Positions 1 to 7,748 of a stretch of DNA of 20,643 bases are shown in pieces. Numbering within the stretch: position 1 is the first letter of the stretch; the number at the start of each line of letters is the position of its first letter. The stretch spans positions 1-20,643 of the forward strand of contig JANDJZ010000606.1 in assembly GCA_027943245.1 (NCBI GenBank). Reading direction: 5' to 3'. The notes beneath the pieces are model-generated. The model ran no database searches and was not told the DNA's origin. It saw only the letters and a program-made list of their open reading frames with translations. The stretch comes from Acanthamoeba sp. SK_2022b. Its lineage: Eukaryota; Discosea; Longamoebia; Acanthamoebidae. The position numbers were made by a program, and so were the translations under genes.

Positions 1-1946
1 TGATGGGGCGGAGAGGGAGGCCTGATATCTCTCGAGGAATCGGGCCTCCCAGCAACGCAGGGCAAAGATCATGGTCTGTCGGTACTCCACAGCTTCCTGT
101 CACATCGGAAAGGTTGTCAGCAACGACCAGACTACACAGCGAAATCCAAGAACGCACCTGCTGGGCGTCTCCTTGTCGAGCGGCGAGCAGCAGACGCACG
201 AGCCCCTCGGTGAACTGCGCCTCGGAGCCAGTAGGAAGCTAGGAGAGAGGGTCAGTGCCAGGGGCAGTCGTAGAAAGAAGAACACCAAGCAGGTCAGAGC
301 TCTACCGAAATGCGCCAGGAAGGCGATGTCGTGGCCTTCGCCACCAACTGGCCATAGAGCGCGCGCAAGCTCTCGCTGAGCTTTGGTTGCCCCCGCTCAT
401 CGAACTCGAGGTAGAAGTCGGCCTGGCCGGCAGCCAGCTCGCGCAGCGAGGGCAAGCCCCCACGGCCCTTGCTGGTCGGCGTGGTGCTGGTCGTTGTTGG
501 CGCAGGTCGCCGTGGCGGGCCCACGAGAGCGGGGAGCCTCGCCAGCGGCAGAACGGTGAGGTTGTCCGGAAGGAGGAAACCAAAGTTGAGCAGCAGCTGC
601 ACGTTGCTCAAGCGCTCGCCATACGTTACGAACACCTGCGCGCGCGCACACACACGCCCAACACACGAAGAACGCGGTTGAGCGACGCTCGGGGCCGAGT
701 GCGTGTGTGTGTGGGCTGGAGAGGGGTCTTGAGCAGGACCTGCTCGTCCGCTGCGTACGCTTTGTTCGCATAGACCGCGAGCGCTTGCTTCTCTTTGTTG
801 TAAATCTTCCTGTCCAAGGACACGCGCGATGATCAGCAAGCCAATCATCACTAACCGAATCGAGTCAAGAGGGGAGAGAGATGAGAGATGAGAGCAAAGA
901 TGAGGGGCGCACATGTCTTTGACCACCGTGTGCGAGTGATTGTACATGTCGGCCCACGGCACCATCGCGTATGAGCCCAGCTCGGCAACGTAAAACGACC
1001 TGGACCGACGTGAGAACACACAAACACAAACGCGAGGGAGGAGGGCGTCGCTACGACGCCACAAGGGCAAGCATGTCACACCACAAGAGCAAGCGTGTCG
1101 CATATGCCATACCGTGTGGTCATGACAGAGAAAGCCCGGCGCCATTGCTCTACGGTGACGGGGTGTGTGAATATGTTTGGATGTGCCTGGCGAGTTGGTT
1201 GAGTGTTAGAAAGGGTTGTGCGTCGACATGAGAGGGGGGGGGAGAGTCGCGAGTGCGTACGGCAAGCAGGGGCTGGATGGTCCCCGCGAAGGTGGCCGAC
1301 GCGGCGCGGCGCGCACGCACTGCAGCCGTGCTGCCCACGCTCCAGCATGCGCCGATACCCGCCTCGTCATCGCCGTCGAGCTCACGCAGCTCCTGCTCCT
1401 CCCACCACTCCAGCGTGTCCAGCTGGTCGGGCATCATGTCTGCACGTGACCACGCAAGGCCTGAGACACAAGCCAAGACACCACGAGAGCAGGGAAGGCC
1501 TTACCAAGGTAGGGCTGCCAAGGCGAGCGCGCGGGGCTTTGGGAGAGCTCGAAGAGGACGAGCATTGCGAAGGCCATGACCGTTCCACTCATTTTGTCGA
1601 GAAGGTCGGCCAATGCAGCATACCGTGAGTCCAGTAGGACAGATTGTGATTCGAGTAGCGACTCATCTTGGGAAGATGAAGGTCTACGCATAGTCGGGCA
1701 TGCAGGGCAGAGGATTGCAGAGAGGGGTGTGGAGGAAAGGAGGTCTCCTTTCGCAACTGGCCTCGTCGTGAACACACCACGCTCGCCGCCCAGCTCGAGG
1801 CGGCGCACGGCTACCGCCCCTCGAACAAATCCTTCGTGCTGCTCGAGCCACTCCTCGCAGCTGGTCCACAGCCTTGCAAACATTGCTTCGTGCTCCGACG
1901 CGTCGCGTTCCCTTTGTGCGTTCGTCTGTTGCTTGCCGCCTCCCAT
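1..1946 (-). CDS. SET-domain protein lysine methyltransferase, SETD3/SETD6/Rubisco-LSMT type (3' partial)
   Basis: Exons on the minus strand: 1946-1505, 1439-1261, 1186-1113, 999-927, 805-740, 635-306, 238-158 and 96 to beyond the window edge. All phases join, giving 447 residues so far. The 927 and 805 borders are the least certain. The N-terminal SET half is GGERGVFTTRPVAKGDLL (about residues 53-70). A linker PDQLDTLEWWEEQELRELDG matches the insert region of this family. The AdoMet/lysine pocket motif is MVPWADMYNHS (Asn252-His253) and the C-terminal SET motif is VFVTYGERLSNVQLLLNFGF, with the expected Tyr283. The rest, up to residue 447, resembles the Rubisco-LSMT substrate-binding helical domain (AVEYRQTMIF near the edge). 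Members transfer methyl groups from AdoMet to lysine or histidine of non-histone proteins such as actin. The substrate cannot be told here. The start at 1946 is the first ATG of the frame. Confidence 0.9.
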
Positions 1947-2238
1947 CGTTTTGTTTTGTTGTGAACTAAGTTGTTGGTGTGTTCGCGCACGCGCTTGGAA
2001 CTGAAATTAATAAAGAGCCCCCAAGAAATTCTGTCGGCAGTGTACCCAACATGTTGTGTCGCGGCAACAACGTTGTTCAAATGGCGTATCTTTCATCATG
2101 TTTAAGGCCACATTGAATTGAAGCGATGATGGTTCAAAAAGAGGCCCTACGACCGTTAAAGTTTATGACGGGATTGCTTTCCAGGACAGTGTGCGGATTG
2201 GTTCATCTGTCCCAATCCGTGGACTTGTGGTGGGCGCT
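1947..2238. other. Intergenic: upstream of SET gene, downstream of secreted gene A
   Basis: This stretch holds the 5' flank of the minus-strand SET gene and the 3' flank of secreted gene A. A moderately AT-rich patch lies at about 2000-2110. I see no convincing ORF, RNA gene or repeat in it. Confidence 0.5.
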
Positions 2239-2632
2239 TTAGAAGAAGCTGAAGAAGCTGAAGGGAGCGAGAGACGAGGCATCAGAGGTCCAGTCGGCGT
2301 AGCCGATGAAGGAGACCGGTGTGGTGGTGGGCACGACGGTAGGGATAACAGTGGGAACGGTGGTGATGCGCACAACGCCCTTGTTCAACTGCACAAGCCA
2401 AGATGTCAGAGGCGAAAAAGATGACCGCGGTGCCCGATCAAAAGGAGCGTACGTTGGTGTTCTGCTGAACAGTCTTGGTGGAAGTGACGGTGATCGTCTT
2501 GGTGACGTCAGTGCCAGGCGAGGCGACCAGACCAGCAGCAGAAGCGCCCACAACGGAGGTAGTGGTGGCGTCATTGGCGAGGACCATGGCGAGGCCGAGC
2601 AGGAAGAAAGCGAGGCAAGCGGCGAACTTCAT
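2239..2632 (-). CDS. Small secreted Ser/Thr/Val-rich protein, paralogue A
   Basis: Two exons, 2632-2453 and 2388-2239, joined in phase 0 over a 64-base intron (GTACGC donor, TGTGCAG acceptor), give 109 residues. Residues 1-19 (MKFAACLAFFLLGLAMVLA) are a clear signal peptide. The mature chain is rich in Thr, Val and Ser, with the ITVTSTKTV stretch shared in style with its neighbours. The tail reads DASSLAPFSFFSFF, a variant of the PFKF tail of B, C and D. It is first in a run of four same-strand paralogues. No catalytic motif, cysteine pattern or membrane anchor is visible after the signal peptide. The function is unknown; an extracellular or cyst/surface structural role is only a guess from composition. 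Confidence 0.83.
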
Positions 2633-2740
2633 GTTGATCGTTGGAAGGTGGTAAAGGGAGCGAGTTTAGAATGTAGAGGGCTCTGGAGTGTGCTGCGGCT
2701 GAGTTGTTGCTGATGAAGATAGGAGGTCGAGGCACTGCAG

Positions 2741-2748
2741 TTTTTAAA
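2741..2748 (-). promoter_or_regulatory. TATA-like element upstream of secreted gene A
   Basis: On the minus strand this reads TTTAAAAA, about 110 bases before the ATG of gene A. The same arrangement recurs in front of the paralogues, which is the main support. Confidence 0.4.
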
Positions 2749-3151
2749 GACCATCCAGTCACGCGGAGGACCAGGACCAATGGCGACATTCCGCCCAGTT
2801 CGTAACTAGTGAATTGGAGAAAACCCGGCGAAAAATGGCTCGGTTGATCGTCACCAGGCAATGGACCAGTTTTCGCCAGGAATACCTGCACCGCAGAACC
2901 AGTAGAAGAAATTGGACTGCCAAGGCTGCCCAAAAAATTATGTGTGATGTGCGTCTTGGGGACTGCAATCAATTACAGAAGGAGTGGCAATTCGCTCGAA
3001 CTGCGATGTGACCGTTACAGGGACGCTGATTTCGTGTGCTTTCGATCAGGGGTCAACCAAATGTATTGAATGTTTCTAAGACCAGAGATCATGAAAGAGG
3101 GAGGTGGTTGATTAAAACGAAGACCTAGCGCCCACTGAGAGTTACGGATGA
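2749..3151. other. Intergenic between secreted genes A and B
   Basis: About 400 bases separate the promoter of A from the stop codon of B. Only short chance ORFs are present. I see no repeat, RNA gene or recognisable coding segment. Confidence 0.5.
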
Positions 3152-3522
3152 TCACCAGAACTTGAAAGGGGTGAGGCTAGAGGCGCTGGAGGCGAATCCA
3201 ATGAAGGCCACGGGCGTCCGGACAGCCATCATGGTCGGGATCACGGTCGGGATGGTGGTAGTCAGCACCACCGCCTGGGCGATCTGTGTTCCGCCCACTA
3301 TTAAGTGATGCAGCAAGGGACAGGCACTGCGTGCAGATAGAACAGTACGTTGGGGGAGGGGGCGGCCTGCTGAGTAATGGTGATGGTCTTCTCGGTAGCG
3401 ACGTTCGTGGTAGCGAGGTTCGTGGTGGCGGTGTTACCGACGAGCACGGTGCCATCCTTCGTGTCGGCCAAGGCCAGGCTCACGCTAAGCAGGAACAGGG
3501 CAAAGATAAAGAGGCTCTTCAT
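3152..3522 (-). CDS. Small secreted Thr/Val-rich protein, paralogue B
   Basis: Exons 3522-3349 and 3274-3152 join in phase 0 (GTACTG donor, GCCCAG acceptor) and encode 98 residues. Residues 1-19 (MKSLFIFALFLLSVSLALA) form a signal peptide. Next comes a Thr/Asn/Val segment (NTATTNLATTNVATEKTITI) and exon 2 with TTTIPTVIPTMMAVRTPVAF. The tail is SSASSLTPFKFW followed by TGA. Exon 2 aligns by eye with exon 2 of gene A (TVPTVIPTVVPTTTPVSFIGY against TIPTVIPTMMAVRTPVAFIGF), so A and B are closest to each other. There is no known domain. The intron position and phase match the other family members. Confidence 0.85.
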
Positions 3523-3609
3523 GTTGGAGGAGTAGGTGGTGCGGGCAATGGAGCAGAAGCTGGCGAACAGATGAGTGTAGAGTTTGGGTCTAGAGCACTG
3601 GGTAAAGCG

Positions 3610-3616
3610 TTTTATA
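3610..3616 (-). promoter_or_regulatory. TATA box of secreted gene B
   Basis: The minus strand reads TATAAAA inside CTATAAAAC, about 90 bases before the ATG at 3522. Confidence 0.6.
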
Positions 3617-3902
3617 GTTTGGCGAGGGAGTCGACCACGCAAGCGAGTGGCCAAAACCTGGGCGCCTGTGGCTAGACTAGTGGCGGAAATGCCGCTTGCG
3701 CTTCAGTTTATGAAAGGCGCTTTACTATTCATCTCTGTGATCTATGGTTTTTGAAAGTTAAAGCATTGATCATGAGGTTGGAGAGTTCATCATAGGTGAG
3801 GGACGCAGATATGTGTTTGACTGTTAAGAAAAGTGTTTATCTAAAATTTGAAGCGTGTGTGTGTGTGGACAGATATCTATCCTTGTGTGCCCTGGAGCTC
3901 GC
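3617..3902. other. Intergenic between secreted genes B and C
   Basis: About 290 bases with no supported gene. A short GTGTGTGTGTG run lies at about 3853-3866, just past the 3' end of gene C. Nothing else stands out. Confidence 0.5.
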
Positions 3903-4247
3903 TTAGAAGAACTTGAAGGGAGCAAGGCCGGAGGCAGCCGAGGTGTCGTAGGTGTAGATGACCGGGTAGTAGACGGGAGCGCTCGAGGCCACGACAACAG
4001 GGGAAGCCTGCCGGAAAAAAAAAACTACTTAGCCAGGAAATCACGACACGGGAATTTCTGGGTTTCGTACGGTCACGATAACAACAGGCGTGGTGGCGAC
4101 CGAGGCAGCAGGAGAAGCCGAAGCCGAAGCAGCGGGAGAGGCAGAGGCCGACGCGGCAGGAGAGGTAGAGGGCGAAGGCGAGGCCGACTGACCAAACACA
4201 AGAGCGAAACCGAGGACGAAGAGAGCGAAGATAGCGAAGAACTTCAT
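3903..4247 (-). CDS. Small secreted Ala/Ser/Pro-repeat protein, paralogue C
   Basis: Exons 4247-4071 and 4007-3903 join in phase 0 (GTACGA donor; acceptor GGCAG after a ten-base T run) to give 93 residues. Residues 1-19 (MKFFAIFALFVLGFALVFG) form a signal peptide. The mature start is a low-complexity block of the unit SASASPAA repeated about three times. A VVIVT motif ends exon 1. Exon 2 is Val/Tyr-rich (APVYYPVIYTYDTS) and ends AASGLAPFKFF before TAA. The hydroxy-residue and proline content suggests an O-glycosylated, extended extracellular chain, but that is inference. It keeps the family's gene structure while its middle has diverged completely. Confidence 0.86.
4107..4193 (-). repeat. In-frame Ala/Ser/Pro coding repeat in secreted gene C
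   Basis: Short imperfect units encoding SASASPAA recur here on the coding strand. The variation is in-frame, so length change by slippage would keep the reading frame. Confidence 0.6.
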
Positions 4248-4344
4248 GTTGGCGATAAAGGGAGTGAGAAAAATAGGTATTCGGCTGCGCTTGAGCTGGT
4301 TGTTGTAGTGGTTGTTGAGTGAATTTGAACACAGGGGCCTTTAG

Positions 4345-4352
4345 AATTTATA
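4345..4352 (-). promoter_or_regulatory. TATA box of secreted gene C
   Basis: The minus strand reads TATAAATT in the context GGCTATAAATTC, about 100 bases before the ATG at 4247. It is the strongest TATA match in the cluster. Confidence 0.65.
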
Positions 4353-4876
4353 GCCTGGCCTGCGGGCTGAGACCCGCGGACCCTGCTCTCTTCATCCCAT
4401 TTTTCTCGTGATCCTCGCTCGCTTGGTGTCTGCCTTGGTCGTTGGCACTGATGACGCACTATTGGTGGGTACGAACGAGCTGCGAAACTGACTGGCTGGT
4501 CCTCAAAAGCCGGTGAAATTTCGGACTTGTCCTGTGGAACGCCTGGTCGGCCCTCCCCGAATGGCGAGCGTGGAACGTCACTCTACTGGGTCGCGTCACT
4601 CAGCTGCTCATAGATGGAAAGTTGTCGCGACTTCCAGCGTTGTTGTGTGCCGTTGCTCATAAGAACTGCTGCTTCTCTGTGCCGTCGAACTGCATGAGGC
4701 GTACATCACAGGCATGGCTTGTCTGCATTTTGATGCAGTAAATCCTGTGCTTTCCTGAGTACCACTACCTCCCCCCATTAGCAGGCATTTGCCTTGGAAT
4801 CTTTAGGACCGGCATCCAAGCCTCACGTTAGTTGTGAAGCAATTAAACACAAGTCAAGAAGTGCTGGATAATAAGG
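4353..4876. other. Intergenic between secreted genes C and D
   Basis: About 520 bases, the largest gap inside the secreted cluster. I see no ORF with family signatures, no RNA gene and no repeat. The long plus-strand ORF beginning at 4834 is the antisense shadow of gene D. Confidence 0.5.
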
Positions 4877-4882
4877 TTTATT
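4877..4882 (-). terminator. Polyadenylation signal of secreted gene D
   Basis: AATAAA on the minus strand, about 47 bases after the TGA of gene D at 4929. Confidence 0.6.
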
Positions 4883-4928
4883 GTCATCTGCAGGCGTCGC
4901 CATACAGAGTCGTAAAACAGAGAGCCAC

Positions 4929-5516
4929 TCACAGGAACTTGAAAGGCGAGAGCGAGCAGGCGGAAGAGGTGTCGGATGAGACCACCAATACGGGCACTGC
5001 GGACGAAGCGACAGAGGTGCTTACAGTAGTAGCAACAGGGGTGGTGGTAACCACAGTGACGGGCACGGCCTGCGGCGGGAGGAGTGTGATCAGTCTATGG
5101 CCCGCTGTACTCTTCAGTGGCTGTAAAGTCTTCTCGTACCGTCACGATAGGAGTGGTGGAAACGACCACGGGGGACACCTCAACGACAGTGACAGTAGGC
5201 GACTGCGCGAAGAGCATCAGGTCAGTGAGGTTGACTGGTTGGATCGACGCTTAGTACGTACGGTAATTACGGCGACAGGGGTGGCGGTGATGACGGCAGT
5301 GGTGGTCGAAGTGGTTGAAGTGGTCGAAGTGGTGGTTGAAGAGTCACTGTTGTCGTCAGCAGAGGCCGAAGCCTGGTTGTCGCCGGCGTTGGCAGAAGCG
5401 GAGAGGTCGCCGAGGTCGGCTGATGCTCCAAGGCCGCCCACATTGACGTCGACGTCCTGGGCGAACACGAGGCACACACCGAGAAGGATAAAGGCAAGAG
5501 CGTAGGCAAGCTTCAT
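4929..5516 (-). CDS. Small secreted Ser/Ala/Thr-rich protein, paralogue D (three exons)
   Basis: Exons 5516-5262, 5202-5140 and 5069-4929, all phase 0, encode 152 residues. The signal peptide is residues 1-20 (MKLAYALAFILLGVCLVFAQ). The early mature part DVDVNVGGLGASADLGDLSA is nearly the same as in gene E at 7035. Then come acidic Ser/Ala repeats and a Thr run of TST units. Exon 1 ends in VAVIT and exon 2 ends in TTPIVT, so the small middle exon looks like a duplicated copy of the motif that precedes the intron. The last exon has VPVTVVTTTPVATT and ends DTSSACSLSPFKFL. It is the longest minus-strand member and the only one with a third exon. An upstream in-frame ATG at 5600 would put sequence before the signal peptide and is not favoured. 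Confidence 0.85.
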
Positions 5517-5590
5517 GGCTGTTGATGCGAGGTAAAGGAGGCTGTAGAGAGTGCTATCGTTTGTGAAGATTAAGCACCTGTCCAGAGCCC

Positions 5591-5597
5591 ATTTATT
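5591..5597 (-). promoter_or_regulatory. TATA-like element of secreted gene D
   Basis: The minus strand reads AATAAAT about 77 bases before the ATG at 5516. It is weaker than in B and C but sits at the family's usual distance. Confidence 0.4.
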
Positions 5598-5862
5598 CAA
5601 GCGCCCTGATCATTCGCTCACGGGGCCGACACAAAGCGAGCTGCTGTCGGTAGAAATCTCGGGTGGAGTTGGTCGGGCAATTGGAAATCCAATGTGCTAC
5701 AGGCCAAGGCCTGCCACAGCCATCATAGATTAGGATGCAGCCTCTTTTTCTGTTTGCTCTACCTGGAATGCGGGTAGCCAGCTGGGATGGCAAGGCGTGG
5801 GTGGGAAGAAGGGAAAAGCAATGAAATAATCTTTTCTTATCTACCTCGCAAAGAACGGAAAG
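5598..5862. promoter_or_regulatory. Divergent intergenic region between gene D and the small membrane-protein gene
   Basis: Both flanking genes are read outward from here, so both promoters must lie in these 265 bases or just beside them. No further motif is convincing. Confidence 0.4.
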
Positions 5863-6117
5863 ATGCAAGACGCAAAGCGACCAGGCCCCGCTTCATCCAC
5901 AACAAAGACGGAGGGAAGTGTTACGCAAACTGCACCCTCTACCACAAGTCCATCGATTTCTGCTGAGGGATACTATCGAGTTGCGGGGGTGGGGTTGATC
6001 CTGCTGGTGATTGGTGTGGGCGTACTATTCTACTCGGCTTCAGTACTCACCCTCACCTGCCGGCCCGACAACGACTCCAACCCGTACGTCTCCTGCTCCG
6101 AGTATTTTACTAGATAA
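5863..6117 (+). CDS. Small single-pass membrane protein, unknown function
   Basis: A single uninterrupted frame of 84 residues. The first 35 residues are Ser/Thr/Pro-rich and hydrophilic. One strong membrane segment spans about residues 40-60 (VAGVGLILLVIGVGVLFYSA). The C-terminal part is short and polar with two cysteines (TLTCRPDNDSNPYVSCSEYF). A GTACGT inside the frame could be a splice donor, but the frame closes cleanly at TAA and AT-rich 3' sequence follows directly, so I read it as intronless. I do not recognise the family. It could be a small subunit of an organelle complex or a tail-region membrane adaptor; nothing in the sequence decides. Confidence 0.6.
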   Translation: MQDAKRPGPASSTTKTEGSVTQTAPSTTSPSISAEGYYRVAGVGLILLVIGVGVLFYSASVLTLTCRPDNDSNPYVSCSEYFTR

Positions 6118-6140
6118 AATTATAATTATAATTTTATTTA
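6118..6140. terminator. AT-rich convergent 3' end region
   Basis: A stretch of alternating A/T bases follows the TAA at 6117. It contains AATAAA on the minus strand (6138-6133), a likely polyadenylation signal for the small minus-strand gene that stops at 6211. Confidence 0.5.
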
Positions 6141-6210
6141 CAACATGTTTTCGGGATCGTGCAGCCAGCGAGCAGGCTGGTGCGAGCTACACGAGGTGAT
6201 GGGTTTTGGC

Positions 6211-6421
6211 TTATGGGCCGCCCCTCGACGCCGCTTCCTTGCCCAGCACTTTGTAGAGGCGCAACCCGAAGTACGCAAGGCCTTGCCGTGCATTGATGAC
6301 CTGACTTCTGTGACCAACGGACATGTTCTTCTCCACCCAGATCGCGTTCAACAAGGTGTCGGGTTCTCTTGATCATCTCCTCACTTCGCAAGCCTCTTCC
6401 TCTTGGTCACCACCGTAGCAT
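6211..6421 (-). CDS. Very small protein of unknown function (5' end uncertain)
   Basis: The supported exon is 6367-6211. Its minus-strand frame has high GC at third codon positions and reads PDTLLNAIWVEKNMSVGH then QVINARQGLAYFGLRLYKVL, ending SRGGP and TAA. The antisense frame over the same DNA has much weaker third-position bias. An AATAAA lies 73 bases downstream. The 5' end is unclear. An 8-base first exon at 6421-6414 with a 46-base intron (GTGGTG to CAAG) is in phase and would give about 54 residues. Its ATG would overlap the ATG of the plus-strand gene at 6420, inside a GCATGC palindrome, so the two models compete. An internal start at Met-Ser-Val would give 37 residues. No family recognised. 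Confidence 0.45.
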
Positions 6422-6716
6422 GCCACATGGTATGTTGCACGATCCCCGCTCACGTCCGGTCGCCACCTTGTGTTTGTGCTCACCTTGTGCTGCTGTTCGA
6501 TCTTGTTCTCGACAACTAGAACGAACAGCTCAGCTGAATGCTCTCTTTGGCGAGAGGAACGGAGGTCCTATTCACTACGAAGAAGGCTACAGCGCCACGG
6601 GCATGTTCTTGGGTGGCGCAATGGCCTTCACTGGTGTCTACCTTATCCTCTCTGCCCTCCTGCGAAGGCCGAATCCCACACGGCCCGCACAGGAAATGGA
6701 AAAGAAAACACAGTAA
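6420..6716 (+). CDS. Small single-pass membrane protein, unknown (possibly mitochondrial subunit)
   Basis: Exon 2 (6520-6716) is the firm part: RTAQLNALFGERNGG, then HYEEGYSATGMFLGGAMAFT and a membrane segment up to about YLILSALLRR, ending KKTQ and TAA. A first exon of ten coding bases at 6420-6429 (Met-Pro-His) with donor GTATGT and acceptor ACTAG fits the phase and gives 68 residues. AATAAA follows at 6726-6731. A short soluble N-terminus, one central helix and a charged tail are typical of accessory subunits of respiratory complexes, but no family can be named. The short first exon is inferred from splice signals alone. Confidence 0.55.
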   Translation: MPHGMLHDPRSRPVATLCLCSPCAAVRSCSRQLERTAQLNALFGERNGGPIHYEEGYSATGMFLGGAMAFTGVYLILSALLRRPNPTRPAQEMEKKTQ

Positions 6717-6725
6717 ATCAAGGGA

Positions 6726-6731
6726 AATAAA
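6726..6731 (+). terminator. Polyadenylation signal of the small membrane-protein gene
   Basis: AATAAA ten bases after the TAA at 6714-6716. Confidence 0.55.
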
Positions 6732-6802
6732 TGGTGACTGGACATATGATCACTAAGTAAGACTCCCTGTAGGGTTGATGTGTTGGATCACCTGGGGCGC
6801 TG

Positions 6803-6976
6803 ATTGGGCCACTGCAGTTGGTTTGTAACCAATTGTACGAAATTTCCAATTCATCCAATCCCAATCAGGTTGCGTAGAGATGTTCGACAATCAGCAATGA
6901 CGTCCCATTGTGGTACTTTTCCTCCACTACTACACCACTAGTGGTCCACCCGACCAGGCTCTAAACCCCATAAATA
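6803..6976 (+). promoter_or_regulatory. Promoter region of secreted gene E: CCAAT-type motifs, palindrome and TATA box
   Basis: CATAAATACC gives a TATA box at 6970-6976, about 60 bases before the ATG at 7035. Upstream lie CCAAT-like motifs in both orientations (GATTGGG near 6802-6808, CCAATT near 6830 and 6850, CCCAATC near 6860). A perfect inverted repeat TTGGTT-TGT-AACCAA spans 6818-6832. A second palindrome, CCACTAGTGG, lies near 6936-6945. Confidence 0.5.
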
Positions 6977-7034
6977 CCCACCCAGTACCAACACACACTA
7001 TTACCAACTAGCTCCACTCATCTCAGCGAACCAC

Positions 7035-7649
7035 ATGAAGCTTACCTTTGCCCTTGCACTCTTCCTGATCGGCTTGGCCCTGGCGTTCGGCCAGAGCGTG
7101 GACGTGGGATTGGGATCCTTGGGGGCCTCGGCGGATCTTGGCTCCCTCAGTGCCTCGGCAACCACTGGCAGCGTCGGCGCATCGACCTCGGCTACGGGTG
7201 GCACCACCGCCGTAGGCACTACCACCGTAGGCACCACCACCGTAGGCGCCACGACCACCGGCGAAACCACTACCGCCGGCACCACAACTGGCGCCGCGAC
7301 CGCCACCAACTATAAGACCGAGCCTACCGTCTCTGTGGTTGAGGCAACACCCTCGGTAAGTGCTCGCCTCTCAACTTTGAACATAGATCTCGCTTACACG
7401 ATGCATGCCTTTATGTGAGCGTAGACTGTCCCTGCTGTTGTGAAGGCGGGCACGGCAATCGCCGTCGCCAGCACTACACCCGTGACCGTGGTCGGCGCTA
7501 CTGCCGTGACCACAAAGGCTGCCACGGCAATCGTGGGTTCGACCGCTGTCACCACCACAGCCGCCACCAAGCTCGTCACTGTCGCCACCACCTCTTCAGC
7601 CTCTGGCCTGGCTGTGCCCTTCGCCAGCTACCTGGCTTACTTCTATTAA
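7035..7649 (+). CDS. Small secreted Thr/Ala/Val-rich repeat protein, paralogue E
   Basis: Exons 7035-7355 and 7425-7649 (GTAAGT donor, CGTAG acceptor, phase 0) encode 181 residues. The signal peptide MKLTFALALFLIGLALAFGQ is followed by SVDVGLGSLGASADLGSLSA, closely matching gene D on the opposite strand. A block of GTTT(V/A/E) units then runs to about residue 98. Exon 2 is rich in TTP, AVTT and VAS motifs and ends TSSASGLAVPFASYLAYFY, an altered form of the family tail in which PFKF is replaced. This is the only plus-strand member and the largest. The function is unknown; composition suggests a heavily O-glycosylated secreted protein, which is inference. Confidence 0.87.
7198..7300 (+). repeat. 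In-frame GTTT-type coding repeat in secreted gene E
   Basis: Imperfect units of about 15 bases beginning GGCACCAC or GGCACTAC encode Gly-Thr-Thr-Thr-Val/Ala/Glu. The units stay in frame, so expansion or loss alters length without breaking the protein. Confidence 0.7.
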
Positions 7650-7695
7650 GACAAGGGCGAGGAGATCCTGTCCGCGGAGGAGTTGGCTCCAAAAC

Positions 7696-7712
7696 AATAA
7701 AACAATAAATAA
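7696..7712 (+). terminator. Polyadenylation signals of secreted gene E
   Basis: Two overlapping-spaced AATAAA motifs follow the stop at 7649. The ribokinase ATG is only about 37 bases further on, so the two transcription units are very close. Confidence 0.6.
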
Positions 7713-7748
7713 ATACTTTTGCTTCGTGGAGAAAGGCAACACCGCAAG

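Noticed and set aside
3855..4322. A 155-codon Arg/Gly-rich plus-strand frame resembling an RNA-binding protein
   Set aside because: The Arg/Gly richness is the complement of the Ala/Ser/Pro repeat of secreted gene C.
4834..5505. A 223-codon plus-strand frame rich in Val/Glu
   Set aside because: It is antisense to secreted gene D, whose signal peptide, spliced exons, tail and polyadenylation signal all lie on the minus strand.
6145..6372. A plus-strand frame of 75 codons (SCSQRAGW... type)
   Set aside because: Third-position GC is clearly higher in the minus-strand frame over the same bases, and a minus-strand AATAAA fits that gene.
6368..6384. A 17-base intron (GTGAGG to CAAG) that would extend the small minus-strand protein from an ATG at 6426
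   Set aside because: It is in phase, but far shorter than any other intron here (about 38-160 bases); a 46-base alternative exists.
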